From contig WRDO01000002.1 of the NCBI GenBank assembly GCA_009779755.1, positions 62,001-126,000 on the forward strand: a DNA stretch of 64,000 bases, written 5' to 3'. The notes beneath the pieces are model-generated. The model was not told where the DNA came from. It was given only the letters and a program-made list of their open reading frames with translations, and did not search any database. The first letter of the stretch is position 1. Every line of letters begins with the position of its first letter. Of the stretch, positions 1-8,320 are shown piece by piece. A program made the translations under genes and the position numbers. This DNA comes from Defluviitaleaceae bacterium (lineage in GTDB: Bacteria > Bacillota > Clostridia > Lachnospirales > WQUN01).

Positions 1-508
1 AGCCGTCGTCGAAGGTGACCATCACGGGTTTATCGATACGGTACAGGTAATCCCAATCGCAAAACGTGACGAAGGTGAAGCCGTTTTCGATAAGGTGCAG
101 CATTTGCCTTTCGAACGCCGAAGGCCGTACGTACAGCTCCGGCAGCGACGAATCAGGCGGGTCCTCCGAGGACGAATGGTACATAAGTATGGGGATGCGG
201 ATACCCGAAGCGGCGGTCGCTCCGGGGGTTGGGGTCGCGGTGGGTTCCGGTGTGGGTTGTGGGGTTGGCGTCGGGTCGGGCGTGGGTTCCGGGGTGGGTT
301 CGGGTGTTGGTGTGGGCGTTGGCGTGGTTGTAGGAGTGGGGGAAGGCGTAGGGGTCGGAGCGGGTGTTGGGGTGGGTTCGGGTGTTGCGGTTATTAGGGG
401 TTCCGCTTCGTAAGGCGTTCCCCCATAGGTTTCAATTTCGTCCCGTCCGCAAGACGCAAATAAAAGCAACAGCGTTATCGCCAGCGAAACGCGTATGATC
501 CTGCGCAT
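1..508 (-). CDS. Polysaccharide deacetylase lipoprotein (3' end outside window)
   Basis: The gene runs leftward off the window edge, so only about the first 169 residues are visible. The start is an ATG at 508 that overlaps the TAA of the upstream gene (TAATG), which suggests translational coupling. The protein opens with a short hydrophobic signal ending in a lipobox-like FASC, followed by a Thr-Pro-rich linker of roughly 55 residues with many TP and EPTP repeats, and then a domain with ILMYHSS and, at the edge, VMVTFDDG. The last motif is the metal-binding TFDD signature of NodB-type carbohydrate esterase 4 enzymes, which remove acetyl groups from peptidoglycan or other surface glycans. I infer an extracellular membrane-anchored enzyme. 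The substrate cannot be told because the catalytic C-terminal half is missing. Confidence 0.85.
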   Translation of the reverse strand, partial: MRRIIRVSLAITLLLLFASCGRDEIETYGGTPYEAEPLITATPEPTPTPAPTPTPSPTPTTTPTPTPTPEPTPEPTPDPTPTPQPTPEPTATPTPGATAASGIRIPILMYHSSSEDPPDSSLPELYVRPSAFERQMLHLIENGFTFVTFCDWDYLYRIDKPVMVTFDDG

Positions 509-1758
509 TATCCGAACACCGCCTTTGCCGTATCCTGTAATATGCATATCCATGTATTACCCGGCGTAAGTACGATGGGCGTACCGCACAGGAAATACCA
601 ACGCAGGGGGTCAACATGGGAATCCTTTTCCCACCGTACGGGGAAATATTTCCCGCCCGTAGCTAAAAAACCTTCGCCCGAGCCGACGGTATCCACGTTG
701 CGGTAACCCGCACGCGTATCGAACACACGCATCGACGTGATCTTCACCAGGATATTCGCGACGAATACGGGTCCGCCTTCCGTCTCGGCGTCGATATGTG
801 CGCCGCGGCGGTTATGCACCGAATAAACGCCGTATTCCGCATGGAAGGCGAAGCTGCGTGCATATTCCGGTGAAAAGGGAATGGCGACGGTTTCGGCGAT
901 ACCCGACGGTTCGATTTCGTTAGGTATTTCACCGAAACGAAAACCGAATCCCTCTTCTTCACTTACGGTATCGCGTATACCGTGCGCCTCGATGTAAGCG
1001 GACATGCGTTCCCATCCCGTATAGGAGCTGTGCTCCTGCGCGCGTTGCCCCGTTAAACCCGTCCACGCGGGAAAGGTGCGGTCACGCCAAAACACCCTGC
1101 CTTCCAAATCCATGCCGTCCAAATGGTCTGCCCGCAGCTCCCGGATGCGGTCGTACCCCTGTCACGTGCCGCCGTGGTGCACGAAAATGGCGTCATGATT
1201 CATCGCCAACCCCGCGAAATAATTGCGCGTGGAGCGTACGGGGCCGATCTTGTCGGGTATCTCCGTTTGGAACACCGCGATGAGCCGCGTGATGTTACCT
1301 TCGGTCAGCACCTCGTATACCACATCGGCGGACGAAATACCGCTTTGCGGATGCGCGGCGAAGATATTGTTGACCACTACGGCAATGGGGCGTCGGTTAA
1401 CATACCCTTCATGTATGGGTAAGCCCGTCAGTAAACCCGGCGGGCCGGGGTCCGGTTCGGGCTCGGGTTCGGCGGGGGGGTCGGAATAAAGTTCATCGGG
1501 GTCGTCCTCAAGGGGATAGATAACGGGCTCGGGTATGACTTCCACAAAAGGCGTAACCTCGACGGAATCAAGCGGAACCGATTGGAGCGGGTTTTCGGCG
1601 GGAACGTTTCCGCCCCGCCCCGAAATTAAGATAACGGTTACGATAATCCCCGCAACAAAAACGAGCAAAGCACCCGCCGATATATAGAGGGTCCTTGCCC
1701 GCGTTTTTGATACCGTTTCCCTGCACCAAGCAAGGAAACGCGTATGCAGATTTTTCAT
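508..1758 (-). pseudogene. DUF3048 (YerB-like) membrane-anchored protein, interrupted by an in-frame TGA
   Basis: The reading frame opens at ATG 1758 (overlapping the glyS stop as TAATG) and encodes an N-terminal membrane segment at about residues 27-46, a Pro/Glu-rich linker, and a DUF3048 domain beginning near RPIAVVVNN and ISSADVVYE. After HHGGT the frame meets TGA at 1162-1164. It then continues in the same frame with QGYDRIRELRADHLDGM through to a TAA at 508-510, so the two halves are one gene of about 416 codons. Other genes here use TGA as a normal stop (for example nrnA-rbfA ATGA overlaps), so general recoding is unlikely. Either the gene carries a nonsense mutation or there is a sequencing error. 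DUF3048 proteins are cell-envelope proteins of unknown function that often neighbour wall enzymes, which fits the adjacent deacetylase. Confidence 0.8.
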
Positions 1759-3161
1759 TAATACGCCAACCTGTCCGTCAGATACGCAACCAATTCAACA
1801 ATCGGGATACGTTCCTGGAGCATACTGTCTCTTTCCCGTATGGTGACGGCGTTGTCGGTTTCCGATTCGAAGTCATACGTGATGCAATACGGCGTACCGA
1901 TTTCATCCTGCCGCCTGTAGCGCTTGCCGATGGAGCCCGTATCGTCAAATTCGCAATTAAAATGCTTTGAAAGCACTTGGTATATAGGCAGGCACGCGTC
2001 GCCCAATTTCTTTGAAAGGGGGAACACGGCGGCCTTCACCGGCGCGATGGCCGGGTGGAAGCGCAGCACCACACGCGTGTCGGGTTTTTCGGGTGTGCCC
2101 AGCTCCTCTTCGTCGTATGCTTCGCACAAAAGCACCAGCGTCGGGCGCGAAACGCTGATGGAAGGCTCCACGCAATAAGGGATGAAACGCTTTGTATTGT
2201 CGCTCGTATCGATGTAATGCATGTCCTCACCGCTGTGCTCCATGTGCTGCTTCAAGTCATAATCCGTACGGTCGGCAATGCCCCATAACTCGCCCCACCC
2301 GAACGGGAATTTGTATTCAATATCCGTCGTAGCCTTGGAATAGTGCGAAAGCTGTTCGGGATTGTGGTCGCGCATACGCAAGTTTTCTTCGGAAACGCCC
2401 AAGTTTACCAGCCAATCCCAGCAGTATTTTCGCCAATATTCGAACCATTCCAAATCTTCACCCGGTTCGCAGAAGAATTCAAGCTCCATTTGCTCAAACT
2501 CGCGGGTGCGGAAGATAAAGTTACCCGGGGTAATCTCATTGCGGAAGGCGTGGCCGATTTGGCAAATACCGAAAGGAATCTTGCGGCGGGTGGTGCGCTG
2601 TACGTTTTTAAAGTTGACGAAAATACCCTGCGCCGTTTCGGGCCGCAGATACGCCGTGGTTTGCTTGTCCTCCGTAACACCCACGAAGGTCTTGAACATC
2701 ATATTAAATTGGCGGATATCCGTAAAATCATGTTTGCCGCACTTGGGGCAGGGGAGCTTGTGTTCGTCCACGAAGGCTTTCATTTTATTCGGAGGCCATC
2801 CGTCGGGGTTTTCGTCCAATCCTTTTTCATGGCAATATTCCTCGATGATCTTATCCGCGCGGAAACGCTCCTTACAGGCGCGGCAGTCCATCAGCGGGTC
2901 GTTAAAACCATCCACATGGCCCGAAGCCTTCCATACGGCGGGGTTCATCAATATCGCGGCGTCCAAGCCCACGTTGTACGGGCTTTCCTGCACGAATTTC
3001 TTCCACCAGCAACGCTTTACGTTATTTTTCAGCTCAACACCCAACGGCCCGTAGTCCCACGTATTGGCGAACCCGCCGTAAATCTCCGAACCGGGGAACA
3101 CGAAGCCGCGGCCCTTGGCGAGCGCGACGATTTTTTCCATTGTCTTTTCGGTTGCCAACAT
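1758..3161 (-). CDS. glyS: Glycyl-tRNA synthetase, single-chain class II type
   Basis: This 467-residue protein charges tRNA-Gly with glycine in the cytoplasm. It has the architecture of the homodimeric class II GlyRS. The N-terminal motif-1 region contains [20 protein letters not shown], a Cys-rich insertion follows (CRACKERF near residue 94 and CPKCGKHDF further on, probably a zinc site), then the catalytic core with [21 protein letters not shown] and the [10 protein letters not shown] loop, and a C-terminal anticodon-binding domain. Start: ATG 3161 has an AAGGGG ribosome binding site nine bases upstream. The upstream gap of about 100 bases is too short for a T-box leader. It is followed without a gap by the DUF3048 gene. 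Its length is normal for the family. Confidence 0.97.
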   Translation of the reverse strand: MLATEKTMEKIVALAKGRGFVFPGSEIYGGFANTWDYGPLGVELKNNVKRCWWKKFVQESPYNVGLDAAILMNPAVWKASGHVDGFNDPLMDCRACKERFRADKIIEEYCHEKGLDENPDGWPPNKMKAFVDEHKLPCPKCGKHDFTDIRQFNMMFKTFVGVTEDKQTTAYLRPETAQGIFVNFKNVQRTTRRKIPFGICQIGHAFRNEITPGNFIFRTREFEQMELEFFCEPGEDLEWFEYWRKYCWDWLVNLGVSEENLRMRDHNPEQLSHYSKATTDIEYKFPFGWGELWGIADRTDYDLKQHMEHSGEDMHYIDTSDNTKRFIPYCVEPSISVSRPTLVLLCEAYDEEELGTPEKPDTRVVLRFHPAIAPVKAAVFPLSKKLGDACLPIYQVLSKHFNCEFDDTGSIGKRYRRQDEIGTPYCITYDFESETDNAVTIRERDSMLQERIPIVELVAYLTDRLAY

Positions 3162-3259
3162 GATGAAAACCCCTTAATATAAAATGAAGATAATATAGGA
3201 ACGGATTCGAATATATATATTGGGAAGGGTATTGTCAAGGAATGGGGAATATCCGCGCT

Positions 3260-4384
3260 TTACCGTAGGGTGATGCGCACGATTTCGTTGCTTGTACCCA
3301 CCCGTACGGGCGGCCCCCAAGTATTAATACCGGAAGAAATAACGACCTGCGTACGGCTCCCCGTTGCTCGGTAATACCCGTAATGCTGTACGAACATCGC
3401 ACGCGTAACGAAATTAATGGGGAACAATTGCCCGCGGTGCGTATGCCCGCAAAGCAACAAATCCACGTATCCGTCATGCTCCGCGATACCGACGGGGTTG
3501 TGGTCCATCACGATGATAACCTTATCCTCCCCGATATCGGCGATGATATCGGGGATATTACCCCGTGTGACGTCCCCCGCGTGGCCCATCGGCGCAACGT
3601 CATCACGTCCCACCAAGGCGATATTATCGGCGATTAATATGTATTCCTCCCGCAGTACGCGTACGCCGCCGCGTTCCAAAACGTCCATTTTTAAATAAAA
3701 ATCGCTACCCGCGTCGTGATTACCCAACGCGGCAAAGACGCCGTAAGTCGCCTCGATACCCCGCAGCCGTTCCGCGATCAGATCGGGATTGCGTATATGC
3801 CTAAAGCCGCCGTCAAAAATATCCCCGGGTAAACAAACGATATCGGGTTCCAACGCGTTGATGCGCTCCACCCAATACGCCAAGCGGCTTTCGGAATTAA
3901 AGCCGCCGAAGTGCAAATCGCTGATCATCACGATGGTCAGCGGAGCGGGTAAGCCTTCGCCGTCGGTGTAGATATCATAAAACACATGGTCGATGCGCCG
4001 CGCGTGGATAAATCCCCCGACGGTCACAACCAATGCCAGCAATATCGCAACGCCGTTTATGCGGAATCGCAGCGTTTCCGACGAAGGTCTTTTTACCAAC
4101 CTTCGGAAAAGGATAATCAAGTCCGAAACGATTTGGAACACGGACAAATAAACGAAAAAAGCCAACAAGCACATACCCACCCAACGTACGGGCCAAAGCC
4201 AAGCGGGAACAAACATGCCGATGGTCGGTAAGAAAATAAAGATTATGTAGCCGATGGTGTATGCGGTTTTATTCATCTTAGAGAACTTAAGCCGAAGCCA
4301 TGAAAATAAACGCATCCCCATGTAGGTAAACCCGACGGCCAAAAATAAAATAAATCCTATTCCCGCGATGAACAAATAATTCAA
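3260..4384 (-). CDS. Membrane-anchored metallophosphoesterase
   Basis: The 374-residue protein has about four hydrophobic segments in its first 140 residues and then a calcineurin-like metallophosphoesterase domain. The metal ligands are visible in order: ISDLHFGG, LPGDIFDGG, GNHDAG, a central MDHNP, and CGHTHRGQLFP. This resembles the YkoQ/YaeI branch of integral-membrane phosphoesterases, some of which act on lipid pyrophosphates such as UDP-diacylglucosamine. The substrate here is not evident. It stands as a single leftward gene downstream of a 200-base divergent intergenic region. Confidence 0.9.
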   Translation of the reverse strand: MNYLFIAGIGFILFLAVGFTYMGMRLFSWLRLKFSKMNKTAYTIGYIIFIFLPTIGMFVPAWLWPVRWVGMCLLAFFVYLSVFQIVSDLIILFRRLVKRPSSETLRFRINGVAILLALVVTVGGFIHARRIDHVFYDIYTDGEGLPAPLTIVMISDLHFGGFNSESRLAYWVERINALEPDIVCLPGDIFDGGFRHIRNPDLIAERLRGIEATYGVFAALGNHDAGSDFYLKMDVLERGGVRVLREEYILIADNIALVGRDDVAPMGHAGDVTRGNIPDIIADIGEDKVIIVMDHNPVGIAEHDGYVDLLLCGHTHRGQLFPINFVTRAMFVQHYGYYRATGSRTQVVISSGINTWGPPVRVGTSNEIVRITLR

Positions 4385-4517
4385 AAATAATTTCCGCCTT
4401 TGATTGATTCCATAAGTTTACAACCGATTACGGATTATATCACGATATTTTGCGTCAGCCAAATTTTAAGAAATATCATCGATGATTTGGATCCATACGC
4501 CTTGCGATATTGTTTGA

Positions 4518-4545
4518 TTGTGCGGGGTGTTTTTTTGTATATAAT
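4518..4545 (+). promoter_or_regulatory. Probable promoter of the P-loop kinase gene
   Basis: A consensus TATAAT lies at 4540-4545, forty bases upstream of the kinase start. The best -35 at 16-bp spacing is TTGTGC at 4518-4523, and TTGATT at 4514 would need 20 bp. The -10 is convincing and the -35 is weak. Confidence 0.5.
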
Positions 4546-4585
4546 AAACGATGATTCATAGATTCCGGCAAACGGAAGGGACCCC

Positions 4586-5143
4586 ATGCCGCCTGACATC
4601 CAAACCCGCTTAACCCATTTGCTTCCGCTGATAAAGCCCGACTCTATTATCGCCATCGACGGCAGGTGCGGTTCGGGCAAGTCCACGATTGCCGCGTTGC
4701 TTGCCGAGCAAAGCGGGGCGGGGGTTATTTATATGGACGACTTCTTTCTGCCCGCGGAATTGCGCACGGCGGATCGTTTGGCGACCCCCGGCGGCAACGT
4801 CCACCATGAACGGTTTGCGCAAGAAGTATTGCCGTATTTAAGGAGCGGGGAAGGGTTTGAATACCGTATATTTGATTGCAAAGCGATGGATTACAACGGC
4901 GTACGCCGAGTCGCGCAATCAAACCAACGGATAATCGAAGGCGCGTACAGCCACCATCCCGTTTTGGGGGATTACATGGATGTACGCGTCTTTTCCGATG
5001 TGCAGCCCGCCGTTCAATACGCACGTATTAAACGGCGCAACGGCGCGGAGGCCGTTACGATGTTTGTCGAAAAGTGGATACCGTTGGAAGAGGCATATCT
5101 GCGCGTATTTAATATACGGGCGAAAGCGGATATTATCGTATAA
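4586..5143 (+). CDS. Uridine kinase-like P-loop nucleoside kinase
   Basis: This is a 185-residue cytoplasmic protein. A Walker A motif GRCGSGKST sits at about residues 27-35 right after IIAIDG. A DDFF motif (YMDDFFLP), typical of uridine kinase/phosphoribulokinase-type P-loop kinases, follows, and an EGAYSHHP segment corresponds to the substrate loop. A late RIKRRNG element matches the Arg-rich lid region. The phosphorylated substrate is inferred to be a nucleoside but is not proven. Start ATG 4586 has GGAAGGG nearby. It is a single gene, divergent from the metallophosphoesterase and convergent with ribF. Confidence 0.85.
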   Translation: MPPDIQTRLTHLLPLIKPDSIIAIDGRCGSGKSTIAALLAEQSGAGVIYMDDFFLPAELRTADRLATPGGNVHHERFAQEVLPYLRSGEGFEYRIFDCKAMDYNGVRRVAQSNQRIIEGAYSHHPVLGDYMDVRVFSDVQPAVQYARIKRRNGAEAVTMFVEKWIPLEEAYLRVFNIRAKADIIV

Positions 5144-5167
5144 GTGACCTTCATCCGTTCGCTAAAA

Positions 5168-6088
5168 TCAATACCGCCCGTAATCCCGTACATCTTCCGC
5201 GATTTGAGCGCGCAGGGCGTTTAAATCGGTAAATGTCTTCTCGTCCCGAATAAAACGCAGGAATTCAACGCGGATTTCCCGTCCGTATGCGTCTTCGTTA
5301 AAATCGAACAGGTGCGTTTCGATCGTGGGGACGGTTTCCCGCGCGTTTACGGTCGGTCGCAGGCCGATGTTGGTAATGCCGTTAAATACGCGGTCCCCCA
5401 TCGTCGTGCGTGCGGCGTATACGCCGAAGCGCGGCAGGTATTTATCCGCCGTCGGGTAGAGGTTAAGCGTGGGGAAACCCAATTCGCGCCCCAATTGCCG
5501 CCCTTGCTTGACGGTACCCATCGCAAAGAAGGAAAAACCCATCAAAGCCGCGGCTTCCGTTAGGCGCGGAATACCTTCACCGTTAAGCAGGGTACGTATA
5601 TGGGATGTGCTGACGGGTGCGGATTCGGTTTCATTCCCCAATGGTTCGCATAAGATTACCGAACGTCCGTATCCCTCCGCCAAGGTTTTTAACGTTTGCG
5701 CCGTACCTGCGCGTTTGTGGCCGAAACGGTAACCTTCGCCGATTACGACGGTTTGGGCCTTTAACCGTTCGAAAATAATTTGGGCAAACCCGATCGGGTC
5801 AAGCGTAATCAAGGCCTCATCGAAGGGATACTCCAACAGGTAATCCACACCGAGCCGTTCCAGCAAAAAAACGCGTTCCCGGCGGGAAAATAACGGCTTG
5901 TATTCCGCGTTACCCAACACGCGATAAGGATGCGGCGTAAACGCGACGACCGCGGAAGCGATACCTTTTTCCTTCGCTATGCGCGTTATTTTATGGATCA
6001 ACGCTTGATGCCCACGATGGATGCTTTCGAACTTACCTGCCGTAAGCACGCACGGTTCGGGCAGTTCCCGTCCGGTTAGGATTTTCAC
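5168..6088 (-). CDS. ribF: Bifunctional riboflavin kinase / FAD synthetase
   Basis: The 306-residue enzyme makes FMN and then FAD from riboflavin. The N-terminal nucleotidyltransferase domain has TAGKFESIHRGHQALI with the HxGH signature (SIHRGH) and GEGYRFGHKRAG. The C-terminal riboflavin kinase domain has GRELGFPTLNL, GVYAA and a TNIGLRPTV segment. In the family the position before the HRGH stretch is usually FDG, and here it is FES. I chose the GTG at 6088 as start: it overlaps the truB stop as GTGA and has GGAG eight bases upstream, and the protein then begins at the conserved region. Longer in-frame starts would run deep into truB. It is the last gene of the nusA-infB operon. Confidence 0.95.
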   Translation of the reverse strand: MKILTGRELPEPCVLTAGKFESIHRGHQALIHKITRIAKEKGIASAVVAFTPHPYRVLGNAEYKPLFSRRERVFLLERLGVDYLLEYPFDEALITLDPIGFAQIIFERLKAQTVVIGEGYRFGHKRAGTAQTLKTLAEGYGRSVILCEPLGNETESAPVSTSHIRTLLNGEGIPRLTEAAALMGFSFFAMGTVKQGRQLGRELGFPTLNLYPTADKYLPRFGVYAARTTMGDRVFNGITNIGLRPTVNARETVPTIETHLFDFNEDAYGREIRVEFLRFIRDEKTFTDLNALRAQIAEDVRDYGRY

Positions 6089-7017
6089 AGCATTATCTCC
6101 GCGCGTATACGGCAACCGTCGGATGTCAACGAAAACAAACCGATGAGCCGTTGGCTTGTACCGTCGGAAACGGGGGAATACAACCAAAGCCTGTCTATGT
6201 ATGGGGGTATGGATTCGATTAATTCCTTCGGCAACGCATTCCCGTTTAACGCCATCGCCAACCCTTCCGCTTTTACATGGGCTTTGGGGTAGGGGAGCAC
6301 GGTCTCCACGGGTAATACATAATCATGCAACTTTCCTGTTACGACCGCTTCTTTTATGTCCTTGATTTTTACCGCGTCTTTTAAGGAAAATTGTCCGCTT
6401 CGGGTGCGGGTCAATTCCCCCATCGCCGCACCCAAACCCAAAGCTGCGCCGATGTCCGTACACAAGCTGCGTATATAGGTACCCTTCGTACATGAAACCT
6501 CAATAAAAAAACGGCTGTTAAACGACCCGACACACCCTAAGTCAGCGGCTTCATCCTGTGTCAACACCCGTATATCGTTTATCGTGACCTTTCGTGGGGT
6601 ACGTTCCACCGTTTCCCCTTTGCGTGCCATTTCATATAATTTTTTTCCGCCGATTTTTACGGCGGAATACATCGGCGGTATTTGCCATTGCTCCCCGACA
6701 AACCCCGAAACGGTCTCCGCAAAGTCTTTAGCGGTGATGTTTGCTTCCCCGCGCGTTTGCACTTCCCCCGTCATGTCACCCGTATCGGTGGTAACGCCGA
6801 GCACCACTTCCGCTACGTATGTTTTATCCGCCGCCATGATGTAATCCGCCAGCTTGGTCGCCCGCCCCAAACAAACAGGCAACACACCCTGCGCGTTGGG
6901 GTCCAAGGTGCCGGTGTGCCCGGCTTTTGTACCCGTCGCCTTACGGAGGATGGCTGCCACATCATGCGAAGTATAACCTTTTTCCTTATATACGTTGATA
7001 ATGCCGTGTTTAATCAC
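6085..7017 (-). CDS. truB: tRNA pseudouridine-55 synthase
   Basis: TruB isomerises U55 in the T-loop of tRNAs. The sequence shows HGIINVYKEKGYTSHDV at the start, the catalytic Asp motif in GHTGTLDPNAQGVLPVCLG, YVAEVVLGVTTDTGD, and CTKGTYIRSLCTDIG. A C-terminal PUA-like segment follows. The GTG at 7017 overlaps the nrnA stop (GTGATTAA) and leaves three residues before the conserved HGIINV. The only upstream alternative is a TTG at 7038 that adds seven residues. About 310 residues, normal length. It is translationally coupled to nrnA upstream and ribF downstream. Confidence 0.96.
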   Translation of the reverse strand: MIKHGIINVYKEKGYTSHDVAAILRKATGTKAGHTGTLDPNAQGVLPVCLGRATKLADYIMAADKTYVAEVVLGVTTDTGDMTGEVQTRGEANITAKDFAETVSGFVGEQWQIPPMYSAVKIGGKKLYEMARKGETVERTPRKVTINDIRVLTQDEAADLGCVGSFNSRFFIEVSCTKGTYIRSLCTDIGAALGLGAAMGELTRTRSGQFSLKDAVKIKDIKEAVVTGKLHDYVLPVETVLPYPKAHVKAEGLAMALNGNALPKELIESIPPYIDRLWLYSPVSDGTSQRLIGLFSLTSDGCRIRAEIML

Positions 7018-7972
7018 GCGCGGATAGTTCCCCTTCAATATCTTTTAATAAACGCGGTATCAATTCGGCGATGGGGATATTCGTTTTAAACCCCGCCGCC
7101 AGCCGATGCCCGCCTCCGCCCCAGCGCGTCCCCACTTTACCCACATGCAAACCGTTCGAGCGTAAACCGCCCTTAACTTCATTCGGTGCGTCGCCTTCAT
7201 ACACAAAAAACGCAACCTCCGCACCCTGTACCCGTATCAAGTATTTTGCGACCCCATCCAAATCACTCGGCACCGCGTTGATTTTATCCATTTCGGCACG
7301 TGTCACGCCGGAGTAAACGATTTTCCCATCCGTTGATTTGCGCATGTTTTCAAATGCTATACCCAATGCCTTCAACGAAGTGAAGGTATGGTCGTGTAAT
7401 AACGCGTTGTATATATCCGTAAATCGGATCCCCGTATCCATCAAGCGGGCGGCTTTTTCCATGGTTGCTTTCGTCGAGGCGTTGAAGCGGAAGCCCCCCG
7501 TATCGGTTACCATACCCGCATAGAGCGCGGCGGCGATATCCGCATCCATCTCCACCAAGGATTCGATTAAATCGTAAACCATTTCGCACGTGGAGGAAGC
7601 GTGGACGTCGATCAGATTATATTGCGCGAAACCCGTATTCGTTTCATGGTGGTCGATGCAAATGGTGATGGGCGTTTGATCAAAAAAAGGCTTGGACGTT
7701 TCCAACCGTTCAATGTCGCCGCAATCCAACGCGATAAAAACATCCGCTTCCGGCGTATCCGTCCCCTCCCGCCATAAAAACCGCTTCCCCGGTATCACAT
7801 CGTATTTAAATGGGTACCCTTCCAACAGCACGACGGGTTCCTTGTTCATCTTTTCCAACACCATTGCCAACGCCATACACGCCCCGATGGCGTCGCCGTC
7901 AGGATTAACATGTCCCGCAATAATAAAACGCCGATATTCACGCAGAATACCGGCTATCTTATCACCGTTCAT
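7010..7972 (-). CDS. nrnA: DHH-family oligoribonuclease / pAp phosphatase
   Basis: This 320-residue DHH/DHHA1 phosphoesterase degrades short RNA oligonucleotides and 3'-phosphoadenosine 5'-phosphate. Visible metal motifs are GHVNPDGDAIGA near the N terminus, ALDCGDIERL, the name-giving CIDHHETNTGFA, and AALYAGMVTDTGGFRF. The C-terminal DHHA1 substrate domain ends with GTRWGGGGHRLAAGF. Start ATG 7972 overlaps the rbfA stop as ATGA. In Firmicutes nrnA is typically next to rbfA and truB, as here. Confidence 0.95.
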   Translation of the reverse strand: MNGDKIAGILREYRRFIIAGHVNPDGDAIGACMALAMVLEKMNKEPVVLLEGYPFKYDVIPGKRFLWREGTDTPEADVFIALDCGDIERLETSKPFFDQTPITICIDHHETNTGFAQYNLIDVHASSTCEMVYDLIESLVEMDADIAAALYAGMVTDTGGFRFNASTKATMEKAARLMDTGIRFTDIYNALLHDHTFTSLKALGIAFENMRKSTDGKIVYSGVTRAEMDKINAVPSDLDGVAKYLIRVQGAEVAFFVYEGDAPNEVKGGLRSNGLHVGKVGTRWGGGGHRLAAGFKTNIPIAELIPRLLKDIEGELSARD

Positions 7973-8310
7973 TGATTCGCCTCGTCAATCAGTTTACGCA
8001 TACGCATCCCGTACGCGATCGAATCGTCGTAGATAAACGTTATTTCCGGCGTATGGCGCAGATTTACGGTTTCCGCGACGCGCCGACGGATAAAACCGGA
8101 CGCCTTCGTAAGCGCGGCCATCGTTTCCCCTTGCCGCGCTTCGTCCCCGGGTACGCTTACCCATACCTTGCAATACTTCAAGTCCGCGGTAACCTCCGCG
8201 CGTATCACGCTCACAACCGTACCGATACGTGGATCGGACATTTCCGAACGGATAATGTTCGCGATAACGCGCGTTACCTCTTCGTTGATCCTGATTTGCC
8301 GTGCTTTCAT
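7969..8310 (-). CDS. rbfA: Ribosome-binding factor A
   Basis: This small 113-residue KH-like protein assists late maturation of the 30S subunit and binds near the 5' end of 16S rRNA. The fold markers are RINEEVTRVIANIIRSEM, SDPRIGTVVSVIRAEVTADL, and the terminal RHTPEITFIYDDSIAYGMRM. Length and order match the family. It lies ten bases downstream of infB and overlaps nrnA by four bases, so it is part of the same operon. Confidence 0.96.
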   Translation of the reverse strand: MKARQIRINEEVTRVIANIIRSEMSDPRIGTVVSVIRAEVTADLKYCKVWVSVPGDEARQGETMAALTKASGFIRRRVAETVNLRHTPEITFIYDDSIAYGMRMRKLIDEANQ

Positions 8311-8320
8311 TCAAACACCC

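Noticed and set aside
66..413. Forward reading frames encoding Gly/Val-rich repeats at 66-413
   Set aside because: They are the opposite strand of the Thr-Pro-rich linker of the deacetylase lipoprotein.
1162..1164. Selenocysteine or reassigned TGA in the DUF3048 gene
   Set aside because: TGA is used as a normal stop elsewhere in the window, and the family has no known catalytic Cys at this place.
3162..3259. T-box riboswitch upstream of glyS
   Set aside because: The gap is only about 100 bases and no stem I or antiterminator T-box sequence is visible.
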